NCBI GenBank assembly: GCA_963716865.1
Contig: CAVQUF010000004.1
Coordinates: 124,001 to 188,000 of the forward strand
Source of the DNA: AC-32 sp963716865
Lineage (GTDB): Bacteria; Actinomycetota; Thermoleophilia; Gaiellales; Gaiellaceae
Direction: 5' to 3'
DNA length: 64,000 nucleotides
Shown in pieces: positions 16,279 through 24,833 of this stretch (the stretch's first letter is position 1; each line of letters opens with the position of its first letter). The notes under the pieces are model-generated. The model made no database searches, was not told the DNA's origin, and was given only the letters and a program-made list of their open reading frames with translations. The position numbers and the translations under genes were made by a program.

Positions 16279-19200
16279 CTAGGCGACCGCGGCCTCGCCG
16301 AGGAGCGCCTTCACCTCGGCGAAGAAGTCGGGCTCCGGCTTCACGCGGAACTGCGACCCGAGCTGGAACGTCCGCGGGCCCTCGGACGTGACGAGGTCGA
16401 CCACGACCGGCGCCTCGCCGGGAAAGTCGCGCACCACGGCGGCAAGCTCGCGGATGATCCCCGCGCGCGCCGCGCGCGCGTCGAGCTTCAGCCGCACCTC
16501 CCGCCGCTCGGGCGTCGCCTCGAACGACGACACCTCGAGCGCGATTAGCTTCGTCTCTCCCTCCTTGTGGTCGACCCGAGCCTTGACGACCAGCACCGCG
16601 TCCGCGACGAGCAGCTCGCGCGCGGCCGCGTAGACCGAGTTGAAGACGACGACCTCCGTGCTCCCGAGCACGTCGTCGAGCCGGATGAAGACCATCGGCT
16701 CGCCCTTCTTCGTCGTCAGCTGCTTCAGCGCCGAGACGATGCCCGCCACCGTGACGACCTCGCCGTCCCGCCGCCGCTCGAGCTCTGCGAGCGACGCGTC
16801 CGTCTTGCGGCGGAGCTGGTCGCGGACGGCCTCGAGCGGGTGCTCGGAGACATAGAGGCCAAGGGTCTCCTTCTCCAGCCGCAGGAGCTCGTTCTTCTCG
16901 AACTCCTCCGTGCCGATCGGCGGAGGCTCCAGCTTCTCCTCGACCTCCGCGAAGAGCGAGCTCTGTCCACGCAGCCGCTCGTCCGATGCCCGCTGCCCGT
17001 GTGAGAGTGCGTGCTCGAGAGCCTCCAGCATCCCGCGCCGCGGCGCTCCCGTCGAGTCGAGGGCGCCGCACTTGACCAGCGACTCGAGCGCCCGCTTGTT
17101 CACGACCTGCGGGTCGACCCGCTCCGTGAAGTCCCACAGCGACGCGAACGGTCCGCCCTCCTGTCGTGCGCTGACGATCGCCCGCGCCGCTGAGTCGCCG
17201 ACGTTCTTGACCGCGTTCAGCCCGAACCGGATCCGGCCCTCGACGACGGCGAAATCACACTCCGACGAGTTGACCTCGGGCGGCAGCACCTCGATTCCGA
17301 TTTCCCGGCACGCGTTGACGTAGAACGGCACACGGTCCTTCGTGTTCATCACCGACGAGATCAGCGCCGCCATGTACTCCTTCGGGTGGTGGGCCCGAAG
17401 CCACGCGGTGCGGTAGGCGATGAGCGCGTAGCAGGCCGCGTGCGACTTGTTGAACGAGTAGTCCTGAGCCTGCTCCATGTCCTTCCAGAGCTGGTTCGCG
17501 ACCCCGGGAGTGACGGCGTTGGCCGCGCACCCCTCCAGGAACTTGTCCTTCAGCGACGCCATCAGCTTGTGGATCTTCTTGCCGATCGCCTTGCGGAGAT
17601 CGTCGGCCTCGGCCGGCGTGAAGCCGGCGAGCTGCTTGGCGATCTCCATGTACTGCTCCTGGTAGATGCAGATCCCGTACGTCAGGCCAGTGATCGGCTC
17701 CAGGCGTGGGTCGGGGAACGTGACCGCCTCCTGCCCCGCCTTCCGCCGCGCGTAGACCGGGATGTAGGACATCGGCCCCGGCCGGTACAGCGCGACGAGC
17801 GCGATCAGGTCTTCGAACTCGGTCGGCTTGACCTGCCGGAGCGCCTCGCGCATCCCGGACGACTCGAACTGGAAGACGCCGGCGGCGTCGCCCCGCTGGA
17901 GCATCGCGTAGGTCTCCGGGTCGTCCAGCGGCAGGCTGCCGATGTCGACGCTGCCGACGAGCTCGACAGCCTTGTCGATGACGTCGAGGTTGCGGAGGCC
18001 GAGGAAGTCGATCTTCAGGAGCCCGAGCGCCTCGACGTCGTTCATCGCGAACTGGGTCACGACCTCCTGGTCGGCCCCCTTTTGCTGGAGCGGGACGACA
18101 TCCGTCAGAGGCCGGTCCGAGATGACGACGCCCGCGGCGTGGATCGAGTCCTGGCGGACAAGGCCTTCGAGCGGCTTGGCGAGGTCGACGATCTCCCGGA
18201 CGAGCGGGTCGGCGTCGTACGCCTGCTTGAGCTCCGAGCCCGCCTTGAGACAGTCCTCCAGATAGACCTTCGGCCCTTCGGGGATCAGCTTCGCGATCTT
18301 GTCGACCGCGCCGTACGGAACCTCGAGCACGCGGCCGGCGTCGCGGACCGCAGCGCGGGCCATCATCGTCCCGAACGTGATGATCTGCGCCACCCGGTCG
18401 CGGCCGTACTTCTCGGCGACGTAGTTGATGACGCGGTCGCGGCCGGCAACGGCGAAGTCGATGTCCATGTCCGGCATCGACTTCCGTCCGGGGTTGAGCA
18501 TCCGCTCGAAGAGGAGCCCGTAGCGGATCGGGTCGACGTCGGTGATCTCGAGGCAGTAGGCGGCGAGCGAGCCGGCCGCCGAGCCGCGACCCGGACCGAC
18601 CTGGATTCCGTTCCGCTTCGCGAACGAGACGAAGTCCCAGACGATCAGGAAATAGTCGGCAAAACCCATCTCCTTGATCGTCTTGAGCTCGAAGCGGAGG
18701 CGCTCCTGGAGCTCGGGCGTCACCTGTTCGTAGCGCTTTTGCAGGCCTTTTTCGCAGAGCTCGACCAGGAACTCGAACGCGTCCTTCCCGTCGGGGACCG
18801 GGAAGGTCGGCAGCAGGATCTTCCCGAGCTCGAGCTCGACGTTGCAGCGGTCGGCGATCTCGAGCGTCCGGGCCATGGCCTCATCGAGGCCGGGGAAGTC
18901 GAGGGCCATCTCGGCCTGCGACTTGAAGTAGAACTGGTCGGTGTCGAAGCGCCAGTGATTCGGGTTCTTGAGCGAGTCGCCCGACTGGATGCAGAGCAGC
19001 GCCTCGTGCGCCTTTGCGTCCTCGTGCCGGAGGTAGTGGACATCGCCGGTCGCGACGAGCGGCAGCCCCGCTTCCCCGGCGAGCGTCGTCAGGAGCGGGT
19101 TGATCCGTGCCTGGACGTCGATGCCCGCGTTCTGGATCTCGACGTAGGTCGAGTCGCGCCCGAAGATCTGCGCGAGCCGGTCGAGCTCGGCGCGCGCGTC

Positions 19201-19650
19201 ACCGGCCCGGCTTTCCTCGAGCGCCTTGCAGACGCGGCCCGAGAGGCAGCCGGAGAGCGCGACCAGCCCGCCCGCGTGGCGCTCGAGCAGTTCCCAGTCG
19301 ACCCGCGGCTTGTAGTAGTAGCCCTCGAGGTAGCCCGCCGAGGCCAGCTTGATCAGGTTCCCGTAGCCGGTGTTGTCCTCCGCGAGGAGGGTGAGGTGCG
19401 CATACCCCTTCTTCTGGGCGCGCCGGTCGTCCGCGACGTAGACCTCGCACCCGATCAGCGGCTTGACGCCGTGCTTGCCGGTCTCGCGGACCAGCTCCAC
19501 CGCCCCGGCCAGCGAGCCGTGGTCCGTGAGGGCCACCGCGGGCATCTCGAGCTCGGCCGCGCGGGCCGCCAGGCCAGGGATCCGGCAGGCGCCGTCGAGG
19601 ATCGAGTACTCGGAGTGAACGTGTAGGTGGACGAAGCCGGCCTCTGCCAC
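16279..19650 (-). CDS. dnaE: DNA polymerase III alpha subunit
   Basis: Replicative polymerase, 1123 residues. The N-terminal PHP domain retains metal ligands (HLHVHSEYS at 8-16, TDHGSL at 42-47), suggesting an active proofreading or phosphatase site. The palm has GPGRGSAAGSL (~352-362) and the catalytic PDMDIDF at 393-399, with the third Asp in LLKIDFLGLRNL. A helix-hairpin-helix and an OB fold (VVTVAGIVSALKQLTTKKG) follow. No epsilon exonuclease is fused. GTG start is 9 nt after a TACACT box (19665-19660), so the leader is minimal. Confidence 0.97.
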   Translation of the reverse strand: MAEAGFVHLHVHSEYSILDGACRIPGLAARAAELEMPAVALTDHGSLAGAVELVRETGKHGVKPLIGCEVYVADDRRAQKKGYAHLTLLAEDNTGYGNLIKLASAGYLEGYYYKPRVDWELLERHAGGLVALSGCLSGRVCKALEESRAGDARAELDRLAQIFGRDSTYVEIQNAGIDVQARINPLLTTLAGEAGLPLVATGDVHYLRHEDAKAHEALLCIQSGDSLKNPNHWRFDTDQFYFKSQAEMALDFPGLDEAMARTLEIADRCNVELELGKILLPTFPVPDGKDAFEFLVELCEKGLQKRYEQVTPELQERLRFELKTIKEMGFADYFLIVWDFVSFAKRNGIQVGPGRGSAAGSLAAYCLEITDVDPIRYGLLFERMLNPGRKSMPDMDIDFAVAGRDRVINYVAEKYGRDRVAQIITFGTMMARAAVRDAGRVLEVPYGAVDKIAKLIPEGPKVYLEDCLKAGSELKQAYDADPLVREIVDLAKPLEGLVRQDSIHAAGVVISDRPLTDVVPLQQKGADQEVVTQFAMNDVEALGLLKIDFLGLRNLDVIDKAVELVGSVDIGSLPLDDPETYAMLQRGDAAGVFQFESSGMREALRQVKPTEFEDLIALVALYRPGPMSYIPVYARRKAGQEAVTFPDPRLEPITGLTYGICIYQEQYMEIAKQLAGFTPAEADDLRKAIGKKIHKLMASLKDKFLEGCAANAVTPGVANQLWKDMEQAQDYSFNKSHAACYALIAYRTAWLRAHHPKEYMAALISSVMNTKDRVPFYVNACREIGIEVLPPEVNSSECDFAVVEGRIRFGLNAVKNVGDSAARAIVSARQEGGPFASLWDFTERVDPQVVNKRALESLVKCGALDSTGAPRRGMLEALEHALSHGQRASDERLRGQSSLFAEVEEKLEPPPIGTEEFEKNELLRLEKETLGLYVSEHPLEAVRDQLRRKTDASLAELERRRDGEVVTVAGIVSALKQLTTKKGEPMVFIRLDDVLGSTEVVVFNSVYAAARELLVADAVLVVKARVDHKEGETKLIALEVSSFEATPERREVRLKLDARAARAGIIRELAAVVRDFPGEAPVVVDLVTSEGPRTFQLGSQFRVKPEPDFFAEVKALLGEAAVA

Positions 19651-19733
19651 GGGAGGCCTAGTGTAGAACCGCCTCCTGTCGGACTCGCCGGACGGCCCGA
19701 CCCGTCATCTGTGTCTGTTCCCTCGCCTCGCGA

Positions 19734-19979
19734 TCACCTCATCTCCTGGGTGAGGTCCGCGGCCGCAAGACCGCTCGCCCGCTCGTGCCGAGACACCCGG
19801 CGACGACCCGAGCGCCGTCGACGAGGCACGTCCTCGAGCCGCGGCGCCGGGTGGCCGCTCTCGGTCCGCAGCCGCTCGATCAGCGCGCTCGCCGCCTCGC
19901 GCGTCTCGGGAAACTCCTCGCCTGCCTGCTCGCAGAGCGCGACCGCAAGCGCATAGACCTGCCTCACCGTCGCCTTCAT
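19734..19979 (-). CDS. Small conserved-looking basic protein, unknown
   Basis: 81 residues: an N-terminal helical half (MKATVRQVYALAVALCEQAG, ALIERLRTESG) and an Arg-rich C-terminal half (RRRRSGRRRVSRHER). The basic tail could bind nucleic acid, but no family is assigned. It lies upstream of dnaE on the same strand, 84 bp away. Confidence 0.6.
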   Translation of the reverse strand: MKATVRQVYALAVALCEQAGEEFPETREAASALIERLRTESGHPAPRLEDVPRRRRSGRRRVSRHERASGLAAADLTQEMR

Positions 19980-20040
19980 ACGACCATGGAAGCAGGCCCG
20001 GAACCGAGCCGTGTGCCGAAAGTGTGAAAGCCGAGCTGCG

Positions 20041-20514
20041 CTACTGGGCGCCCATCTCGGCCATCGCAGCCTTGCTGCGCTCGGCCATCTCCTCCTCGGT
20101 CAGGTCCTCTTTGTGCGTCGCCATCGACCAGACGTGCCCGAACGGGTCGGTGACCGATCCGAACCGGTCGCCCCAGAACATGTCCTCTAGCGGCATGGTC
20201 ACGGTTGCGCCCGCGTCGGTCGCCTGCTCGAAGGTCGCGTCCACGTCCTCGAGGTAGAGGAAGATCGAGGCGGTCGGCCCACCGCGCTCCGCCGGCGGCC
20301 GCACGCTCGACTGCTCGAACGGATCGGAGAGCATGAGCTTCGAGTCCCCGATCTGGATCTCGGCGTGGGCGATCTTGCCCTCCGGCCCGGGCATCCGCAT
20401 CAGCTCCTCGGCGCCGAAGGCCTCCTTGTAGAACTCGATCGCCTTGTTCGCGTCCTCGACGGCGAGGTACGGGGTGACGCTGTGGTACCCCTCAGGAATC
20501 GGCTTGACGGCCAT
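20041..20514 (-). CDS. VOC family protein (PhnB-like glyoxalase fold)
   Basis: 157 residues: YHSVTPYLAVEDANKAIEFY, then AHAEIQIGDSKLMLSDPF and the closing FGSVTDPFGHVWSMATHKED, which is the signature end of PhnB/YdhE-type VOC proteins. A GGGGAG site precedes the ATG. Likely cytoplasmic; substrate unknown. A TAGACT box upstream (20554-20545 region) could be its promoter. Confidence 0.85.
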   Translation of the reverse strand: MAVKPIPEGYHSVTPYLAVEDANKAIEFYKEAFGAEELMRMPGPEGKIAHAEIQIGDSKLMLSDPFEQSSVRPPAERGGPTASIFLYLEDVDATFEQATDAGATVTMPLEDMFWGDRFGSVTDPFGHVWSMATHKEDLTEEEMAERSKAAMAEMGAQ

Positions 20515-20632
20515 CTTCTCTCCCCTCGGTAGCGGTCGCGGCCAGTCTAGTCAACGCGCATTTCCCTGAGACGGGTGCGCCGGGAACCGCTGCCCCGGCC
20601 GATGCGACACAAAACCCGATCAAGGAGTGACC

Positions 20633-21256
20633 ATGCTTCGCAAGCCGCTGGCCGTCCTCGCCGCGACGGCCTTCCTCCTCGGCGCCGCCGGGCTCGCCCT
20701 CGCGCGTGGCGGGGCCCCGAACTCGCTCGCGCCCGTCTCGGCGACGTTCGACGCCGCAACCGTCTCGCACCTGAGGTCCTCGAGCTGCACAGGAGAGGAC
20801 GGCACGTACACGAGGACGCGTGCCACATACACCGGCACCGCCACGGGCGACGACGCCCGCTGGGACGGGGCGCTGACCGTCCGGGCGCTGTCGGTCTACA
20901 ACACCGACACGAACCTCGGCTACGTCGTCGGCCGCTACCGGGTCGCGACCGAGCTCGGCCCGACCGTCGGCTGGTTCCAGGCCGTGAACACGAACGGCAC
21001 GCTGACCGGCTTCACGGATGCCTTCGCGAGAGGATCGCGGTCATGGATGCTCGGGAGTCTCTCGGCGAGCTTCGACTCGGCCACGGGCTTCACCAACGGC
21101 CAGTTCGGCGCCGGCAGCTCGAACGGGGCCGCCGTCCTCGCCTCCGGGCGCTGCGGCGACACCCCCGCCCAGGGCGGAGATGTCTCCGTGTTCACCGTGA
21201 AGGGCAAGCACGGGAACGGCAAGCACCACATGAAGGGTCGGCGCGGGGGCCGGTAG
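20633..21256 (+). CDS. Secreted protein, unknown
   Basis: 207 residues. Signal peptide (PLAVLAATAFLLGAAGLALA, about 5-24). The mature part is beta-rich with many Thr/Ser and ends in a His/Lys/Gly/Arg-rich tail (GKHGNGKHHMKGRRGGR). ATG at 20633 chosen because AAGGAG lies five nt upstream. No family recognised. Followed by a terminator. Confidence 0.7.
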   Translation: MLRKPLAVLAATAFLLGAAGLALARGGAPNSLAPVSATFDAATVSHLRSSSCTGEDGTYTRTRATYTGTATGDDARWDGALTVRALSVYNTDTNLGYVVGRYRVATELGPTVGWFQAVNTNGTLTGFTDAFARGSRSWMLGSLSASFDSATGFTNGQFGAGSSNGAAVLASGRCGDTPAQGGDVSVFTVKGKHGNGKHHMKGRRGGR

Positions 21257-21277
21257 AGCCCGGCCGGATCGTCTCTC

Positions 21278-21302
21278 CGAGGGCGCCTACCCGGCGCCCT
21301 CG
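21278..21302 (+). terminator. Intrinsic terminator after the secreted-protein gene
   Basis: 10-bp stem CGAGGGCGCC/GGCGCCCTCG with a 5-nt loop, followed by GTCTTTT. It also contains the stop codon of the convergent gene ending at 21287. Confidence 0.8.
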
Positions 21303-21922
21303 GTCTTTTCCGCCCGAATCTCGGCCGCGTAGAGGTCGTAGGGCAGGCGCTCCAGCTCCCTCAGGCGTGGGTCGGGAACCGCGAAGAACCGCGGCAGCGC
21401 GCGCTCGCGAAGCCAGCCGAGCCCCGGCTCGGCGGCGATCACCTCGTCGACGGCCCTCCGGTCGCCGCCGAGCGCCGCGTGCCCGACCCGGTCCTCCCAC
21501 GGCCCGAGCACGCGGAGCGCAGTCCCGGCCGCAGCCTCGATCAGGGCTCGCGCCTGCTCCTCGCGCCGCCGCCGGAACCGGTTCGCCGAGGAGCCGCCCT
21601 TCTTGTGCTTGCCCTTGACGAACCGCGTGCCGACCTTCGACGCGACGAGCCGCTCGCCCTCGAGCACGCCGACCGCGTAGCCGCCGAGCCGCACGAGCAG
21701 CGCGGCGACGACATGGTCTTCGGCGAGCGCCTCGAAGAGCGGCGCGAGCTCGACGCGGTCGTACTCCCCTTCGTACGAGAGTCCGAACGGCGGCCGGACG
21801 GCGATCGTCTCGTCCGGCGTCTCCACCCGCACCCCGCCGCCTGCGTAGACGGTTCGTCCCGGGCCGCCCTCGAGCGGCTCCAGGCGCTTGCGCACGTTCT
21901 CGCGTCCGACGTAGCGGGGCAC
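21287..21922 (-). CDS. Actinobacterial Vms1-like release factor (acVLRF1 type)
   Basis: 211 residues. The layout matches the actinobacterial branch of the Vms1/eRF1-like peptidyl-tRNA hydrolases: LLVRLGGYAVGVLEGERLVASKVGTR, then the diagnostic KGKHKKGGSSANRFRRRREEQA (residues ~103-124, KGKHKKGG and RFRRRREEQA are the key parts), and a DRVGHAALGGDRRAV segment. These proteins are thought to release nascent chains on stalled or split ribosomes. Odd: in relatives a glutamine is expected in the glycine-rich loop (GxxQ-like); here residues 109-114 are GGSSAN. Stop lies in the shared terminator. Confidence 0.8.
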   Translation of the reverse strand: MPRYVGRENVRKRLEPLEGGPGRTVYAGGGVRVETPDETIAVRPPFGLSYEGEYDRVELAPLFEALAEDHVVAALLVRLGGYAVGVLEGERLVASKVGTRFVKGKHKKGGSSANRFRRRREEQARALIEAAAGTALRVLGPWEDRVGHAALGGDRRAVDEVIAAEPGLGWLRERALPRFFAVPDPRLRELERLPYDLYAAEIRAEKTEGAG

Positions 21923-21965
21923 GAGCGGCAGCCTAGGCCGCGGCGGTTCTGCGGGAGCAAAGAAG

Positions 21966-21989
21966 AAGGGCGGCCCTCGAGCCGCCCTT
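21966..21989 (-). terminator. Terminator-like hairpin
   Basis: 9-bp stem AAGGGCGGC/GCCGCCCTT with a 6-nt loop; on the minus strand it is followed by TTCTTTG, a partial U-tract. It would end a transcript coming from the HhH-GPD-like gene and the intervening 320 bp. Confidence 0.65.
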
Positions 21990-22311
21990 CACACCTGCGC
22001 GTCCTTCCGTCTCTGCGGCCCAGACGTCAGGTCGCGCATGTCGGATGCTGCCTCGTTCGGGCGATCCTTCCTTCCCCCAAGTGGGGGATTTGCAGGGAAA
22101 AGCGTCAGACAACACAAAGCGGGGCCGCCGCCTGGCCCCGCTTCGAGTGTTCTCCGTGGGAGGAGAAGCCGCAGTGAGATCTCCGGGCCTCGCCGCATTG
22201 AGGCCCTTGATTCTCCGAGGCGCCCCCGCCGCATCGGGGCGCTCTCCGTTGCAGGTGGAGTATCGCCAGGTAGGGGTCGCTTCATCCATCACTCGGACAT
22301 GGTTGACCGCC
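21990..22311. other. Hairpin-rich 320-bp gap without a supported gene
   Basis: No convincing protein is seen on either strand. The gap holds at least four strong hairpins: TCCCCC-AAGT-GGGGGA at 22073-22088, a 10-bp stem AAGCGGGGCC/GGCCCCGCTT at 22117-22143, a GGGCCTC/GAGGCCC stem near 22175-22197, and a GCGCCCC/GGGGCGC stem near 22221-22243. The last three have related loops (GCCGCCT, GCCGCATT, CGCCGCATC). It could be a long 3' UTR or an uncatalogued structured RNA. Confidence 0.5.
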
Positions 22312-22956
22312 TTACTTGACTGCCTGCGAGGCCTCCCAGATGCGCCAATCGAGCTCGTAGGCCTTCAGGCCCAGCCGTTGCGCCGCCCTCGTCACGACCT
22401 CGATCACGTCGGCATCGCTCAGGGGCCGCCCGACGGCGGACTCGGCGAAGCGCCTGACGTGGACGTCGGGTTTGACGGTATCGACCCCCTGGCGCATGAC
22501 CAAGGACTCGTACACGGCGCGTCCGAGTCCCTTCACCCGACCCTCGAAGTCGCCCTTGAAGCTGCTCCGATGCGCCCACTCCTCGAGTCGCTCCTCGTCG
22601 GTGACCCCGATGCTCCTGAAGTAGCGGACGAGCCCTCGGAGCTGCTCCGCGCGCGTCCACAGCTTGTAGCCCCACAGGTGTTGGGCCAGAGCCGTGTTGC
22701 CCGCCTTGTCGTTGCGGAAGCGTTCGAGCACGCTCTCGAGATCGTCGAGCGTGCGAACCTCGTCCCACCGGTTGTCGCGGAAATGCTGGAGCGCCTTGAC
22801 GACGATCGCCGTCTTGAGCATGTAGTCGACAACCGTCACGAGGAGGTTCATGACGTAGTCCTCCTCGGCGTACGAGCCCGTCGCGGCCGGCAGCGCTCCG
22901 GCGGCCGAGACGACCTTCTCGACGTCGCTGGACGTGATGACGGCTCTCGATGTCAT
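22312..22956 (-). CDS. HhH-GPD-like base-excision DNA glycosylase homologue
   Basis: 214 residues, mostly helical. The segment GRVKGLGRAVYESLVMRQG followed by KPDVHVRRF (~165-175) matches the helix-hairpin-helix plus GPD loop of EndoIII/AlkA-type glycosylases, with the Asp of PDVHV in the place of the catalytic aspartate. A lysine nucleophile and iron-sulfur cysteines are not evident, so a monofunctional glycosylase is more likely than a lyase. ATG at 22956 lies 9 nt after TAGGCT. Divergent from the aminotransferase gene. Family assignment is by motif only. Confidence 0.6.
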   Translation of the reverse strand: MTSRAVITSSDVEKVVSAAGALPAATGSYAEEDYVMNLLVTVVDYMLKTAIVVKALQHFRDNRWDEVRTLDDLESVLERFRNDKAGNTALAQHLWGYKLWTRAEQLRGLVRYFRSIGVTDEERLEEWAHRSSFKGDFEGRVKGLGRAVYESLVMRQGVDTVKPDVHVRRFAESAVGRPLSDADVIEVVTRAAQRLGLKAYELDWRIWEASQAVK

Positions 22957-22994
22957 CGGACCTCGAGCCTAGAGCCTGTTTACGATCGAGCGCG

Positions 22995-24131
22995 ATGCGG
23001 ACACGGCCGGCACGCGTAGAGCGGATGCCCGAGCAGTACTTCGGGGCGCTGCTTGCCCGCGTCTCTGCGGCCGCAGCCGCTGACGGCGAGCCGCTCATCG
23101 ACCTCGGCCGGGGAAACCCCGAGACGGGGCCGCCTCGGCACGTGATCGACGCGCTCTCGGGTGCTGCCGCGCTCGAAACCGCTCACGGGTATGCGCCGTT
23201 TCGCGGGCTGCCCGAGCTGCGTGCCGCTCTCGCCGAGCGCTACCGGGACCACTACGGCGTTTCGCTCGACCCCGACTCCGAGGTCGCGGTCGTGCCGGGG
23301 ACGAAGACGGCGATCGTCGAGCTCTCGCTCGTGCTCGCCGACGAGGGACAGGTGGTCGTGCTACCCGACCCGTATTACCCCGACTACCCCTCCGGGCCGG
23401 CGCTCGCCGGAGCGCGCACCGAGTACCTGCCGCTCCTCCGCGAGGACGGCTGGGGCGCCCGACTTCTCGCGTGGCGCCCACCGAGGATGTCGCGGCCGTC
23501 TACCTCAACTACCCGTCCAACCCGTGCGCGGTCGCGGTGCCGGACGGGGCCTTCGAGGAGGCGATCGCGTACGCGCACGCAGACCGGCGCCGCGGTCGTG
23601 CACGACTTCGCCTACGGCGACCTCGTCTTCGACGGGCGCGAGCCGCGGAGCTTCCTCGCCACCCCAGGCGCGAAGGAGGTCGGGATCGAGATGTTCTCGA
23701 TGTCCAAGTCCTACGGCATGGCCGGCTGGCGCGTCGGCTTCGTGGTCGGGAACGCGGAGATCGTCGAGCGGATCAACCTGCTCAACGACCACTGCCGCGT
23801 CGGGATCTTCCGGCCGGTCCAGGAGGCGTGCATCGCCGCGTTGACCGGGCCGCAGGACTCGGTCGCCGAGCGGCGCGACACCTACCAGCGCCGGCGCGAC
23901 CGCGTGCGCGAGGTCCTCGGCCACACCGTCTGCGAGGGCACGTTCTACGTCTGGCTCGAGCTTCCGGAGGGCGTCACGTTCGAGAGCCTGCTCAGCGAGC
24001 AGCGCGTGGCGGTCGCGCCGGGCGATGGGTTCGGCTCACGGGGCGAGGGCTGGGTGCGCCTCTCGCTCGCCGTCACGGACGAGACCCTCGAGCTCGGGCT
24101 CGAGCGGCTCGCGCCGGCGCTCGGGCGCTAG
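22995..24131 (+). pseudogene. Class I/II PLP aminotransferase, frameshifted
   Basis: Aminotransferase related to LL-DAP/aspartate aminotransferases: LIDLGRGNPETGPPRHVIDAL near the N-terminus, PDPYYPDYPSG, and the PLP-lysine segment FSMSKSYGMAGWRVGF. The reading frame is broken twice: from ~23466 to ~23583 the conserved VYLNYPSNPCAVAVPDGAF segment lies in another frame, and the original frame resumes at TGAAVVHDFAYGDLVF. The single long frame therefore reads an Arg/Ser-rich nonsense stretch of ~38 residues. Either a recent pseudogene or compensating sequence errors. ATG at 22995 follows TACGAT by 8 nt (leaderless). Confidence 0.8.
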
Positions 24132-24143
24132 GCGCCCACCGAC

Positions 24144-24437
24144 TCAGCCCTGCTGTTCCTTGTGCACCTGGAAGGTCGTCTCCTGCGGCGGCCCGGCCAT
24201 GGCCTGGTCGCCGAGGCTCTGGAGCCCGGGCGCCAGCGTCTCGTCGCGGAAGCGCTCCCAGCTCTCCGGCGAGTCCCAGAGGGCGATCACCAGCCAACCG
24301 TCGTCAGTCGGGCCCGCCGCGTGGAAGGTCTGACCTTCCGGAAGGCTCCCGTCGGAGGGGTGAACGTGCGCGAGCCCGGTTTCGTATTGCTCTTTCGTCG
24401 CTCCGGGAAACCGGTGGATGATTCCGAATGTCGACAT
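24144..24437 (-). CDS. Small ABM-like (dimeric alpha-beta barrel) protein
   Basis: 97 residues, with FGIIHRFPGATKEQYETGLAHVHP at the start and DGWLVIALWDSPESWERFRDE in the middle, the pattern of the dimeric alpha-beta barrel/antibiotic biosynthesis monooxygenase-like fold. ATG preceded by AAAGGAGA. Its ALWDSPESWERF core is common in quinol-oxygenase-like small proteins, but no substrate can be assigned. Followed upstream by a second protein of the same fold. Confidence 0.75.
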   Translation of the reverse strand: MSTFGIIHRFPGATKEQYETGLAHVHPSDGSLPEGQTFHAAGPTDDGWLVIALWDSPESWERFRDETLAPGLQSLGDQAMAGPPQETTFQVHKEQQG

Positions 24438-24495
24438 CTCGTCTCCTTTGGTTGCGCCCGTCCGCCCGTTAAGCGGACGGGCGCTCGGATTTCGC

Positions 24496-24807
24496 TCAGA
24501 CGCGCGCGGTCTCCAGCTCGACGACCGGCGCCTCGTAGAGGTCAACCGACTCGATCGTGAGGCCGAGGCCGCTCGTGATCTGCTGGCGGCGCGCGGCGAG
24601 CTCGGTCTCGGCCGCGTCGGCCGTCTCCTCGCTGCTCCAGAGGATGATCGCCTTCGCGCTGCCGCTGTCCTTCTGCCACAGCGCGATGTAGCCGGCGAAG
24701 CCGTCGTAGTCGCGCAGCATCGGGAGCACCGTCCCGATGATGGTGTTGATCGCGCTTTCGCGCTTCTCGGCATCCGCGCCCGAGAACGAGATGAGCCGTG
24801 CGTACAT
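24496..24807 (-). CDS. Small ABM-like (dimeric alpha-beta barrel) protein
   Basis: 103 residues: YARLISFSGADAEKRESAIN then PMLRDYDGFAGYIALWQKDSG and AIILWSSEETADAAE, again the dimeric alpha-beta barrel pattern. A perfect AAGGAGG lies 6 nt before the ATG, implying strong translation. Neighbour of the gene ending at 24144, forming a two-gene set of the same fold. Confidence 0.75.
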   Translation of the reverse strand: MYARLISFSGADAEKRESAINTIIGTVLPMLRDYDGFAGYIALWQKDSGSAKAIILWSSEETADAAETELAARRQQITSGLGLTIESVDLYEAPVVELETARV

Positions 24808-24833
24808 GACGCCTCCTTGACTGGTCGTGCTCG

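Noticed and set aside
17386..19626. 746-residue open frame antisense to dnaE
   Set aside because: Strongly charged, Asp/Arg/Val/Glu-biased mirror of the dnaE codons with no recognisable domain; a GC-rich shadow frame.
21933..22292. 119-residue minus-strand frame in the hairpin-rich gap
   Set aside because: Composition follows the hairpins, with no conserved-looking segment or ribosome site; treated as non-coding.
22045..23019. 324-residue plus-strand frame over the HhH-GPD-like gene
   Set aside because: Antisense to a motif-bearing protein; it also crosses the hairpin-rich gap, and shows no family features.
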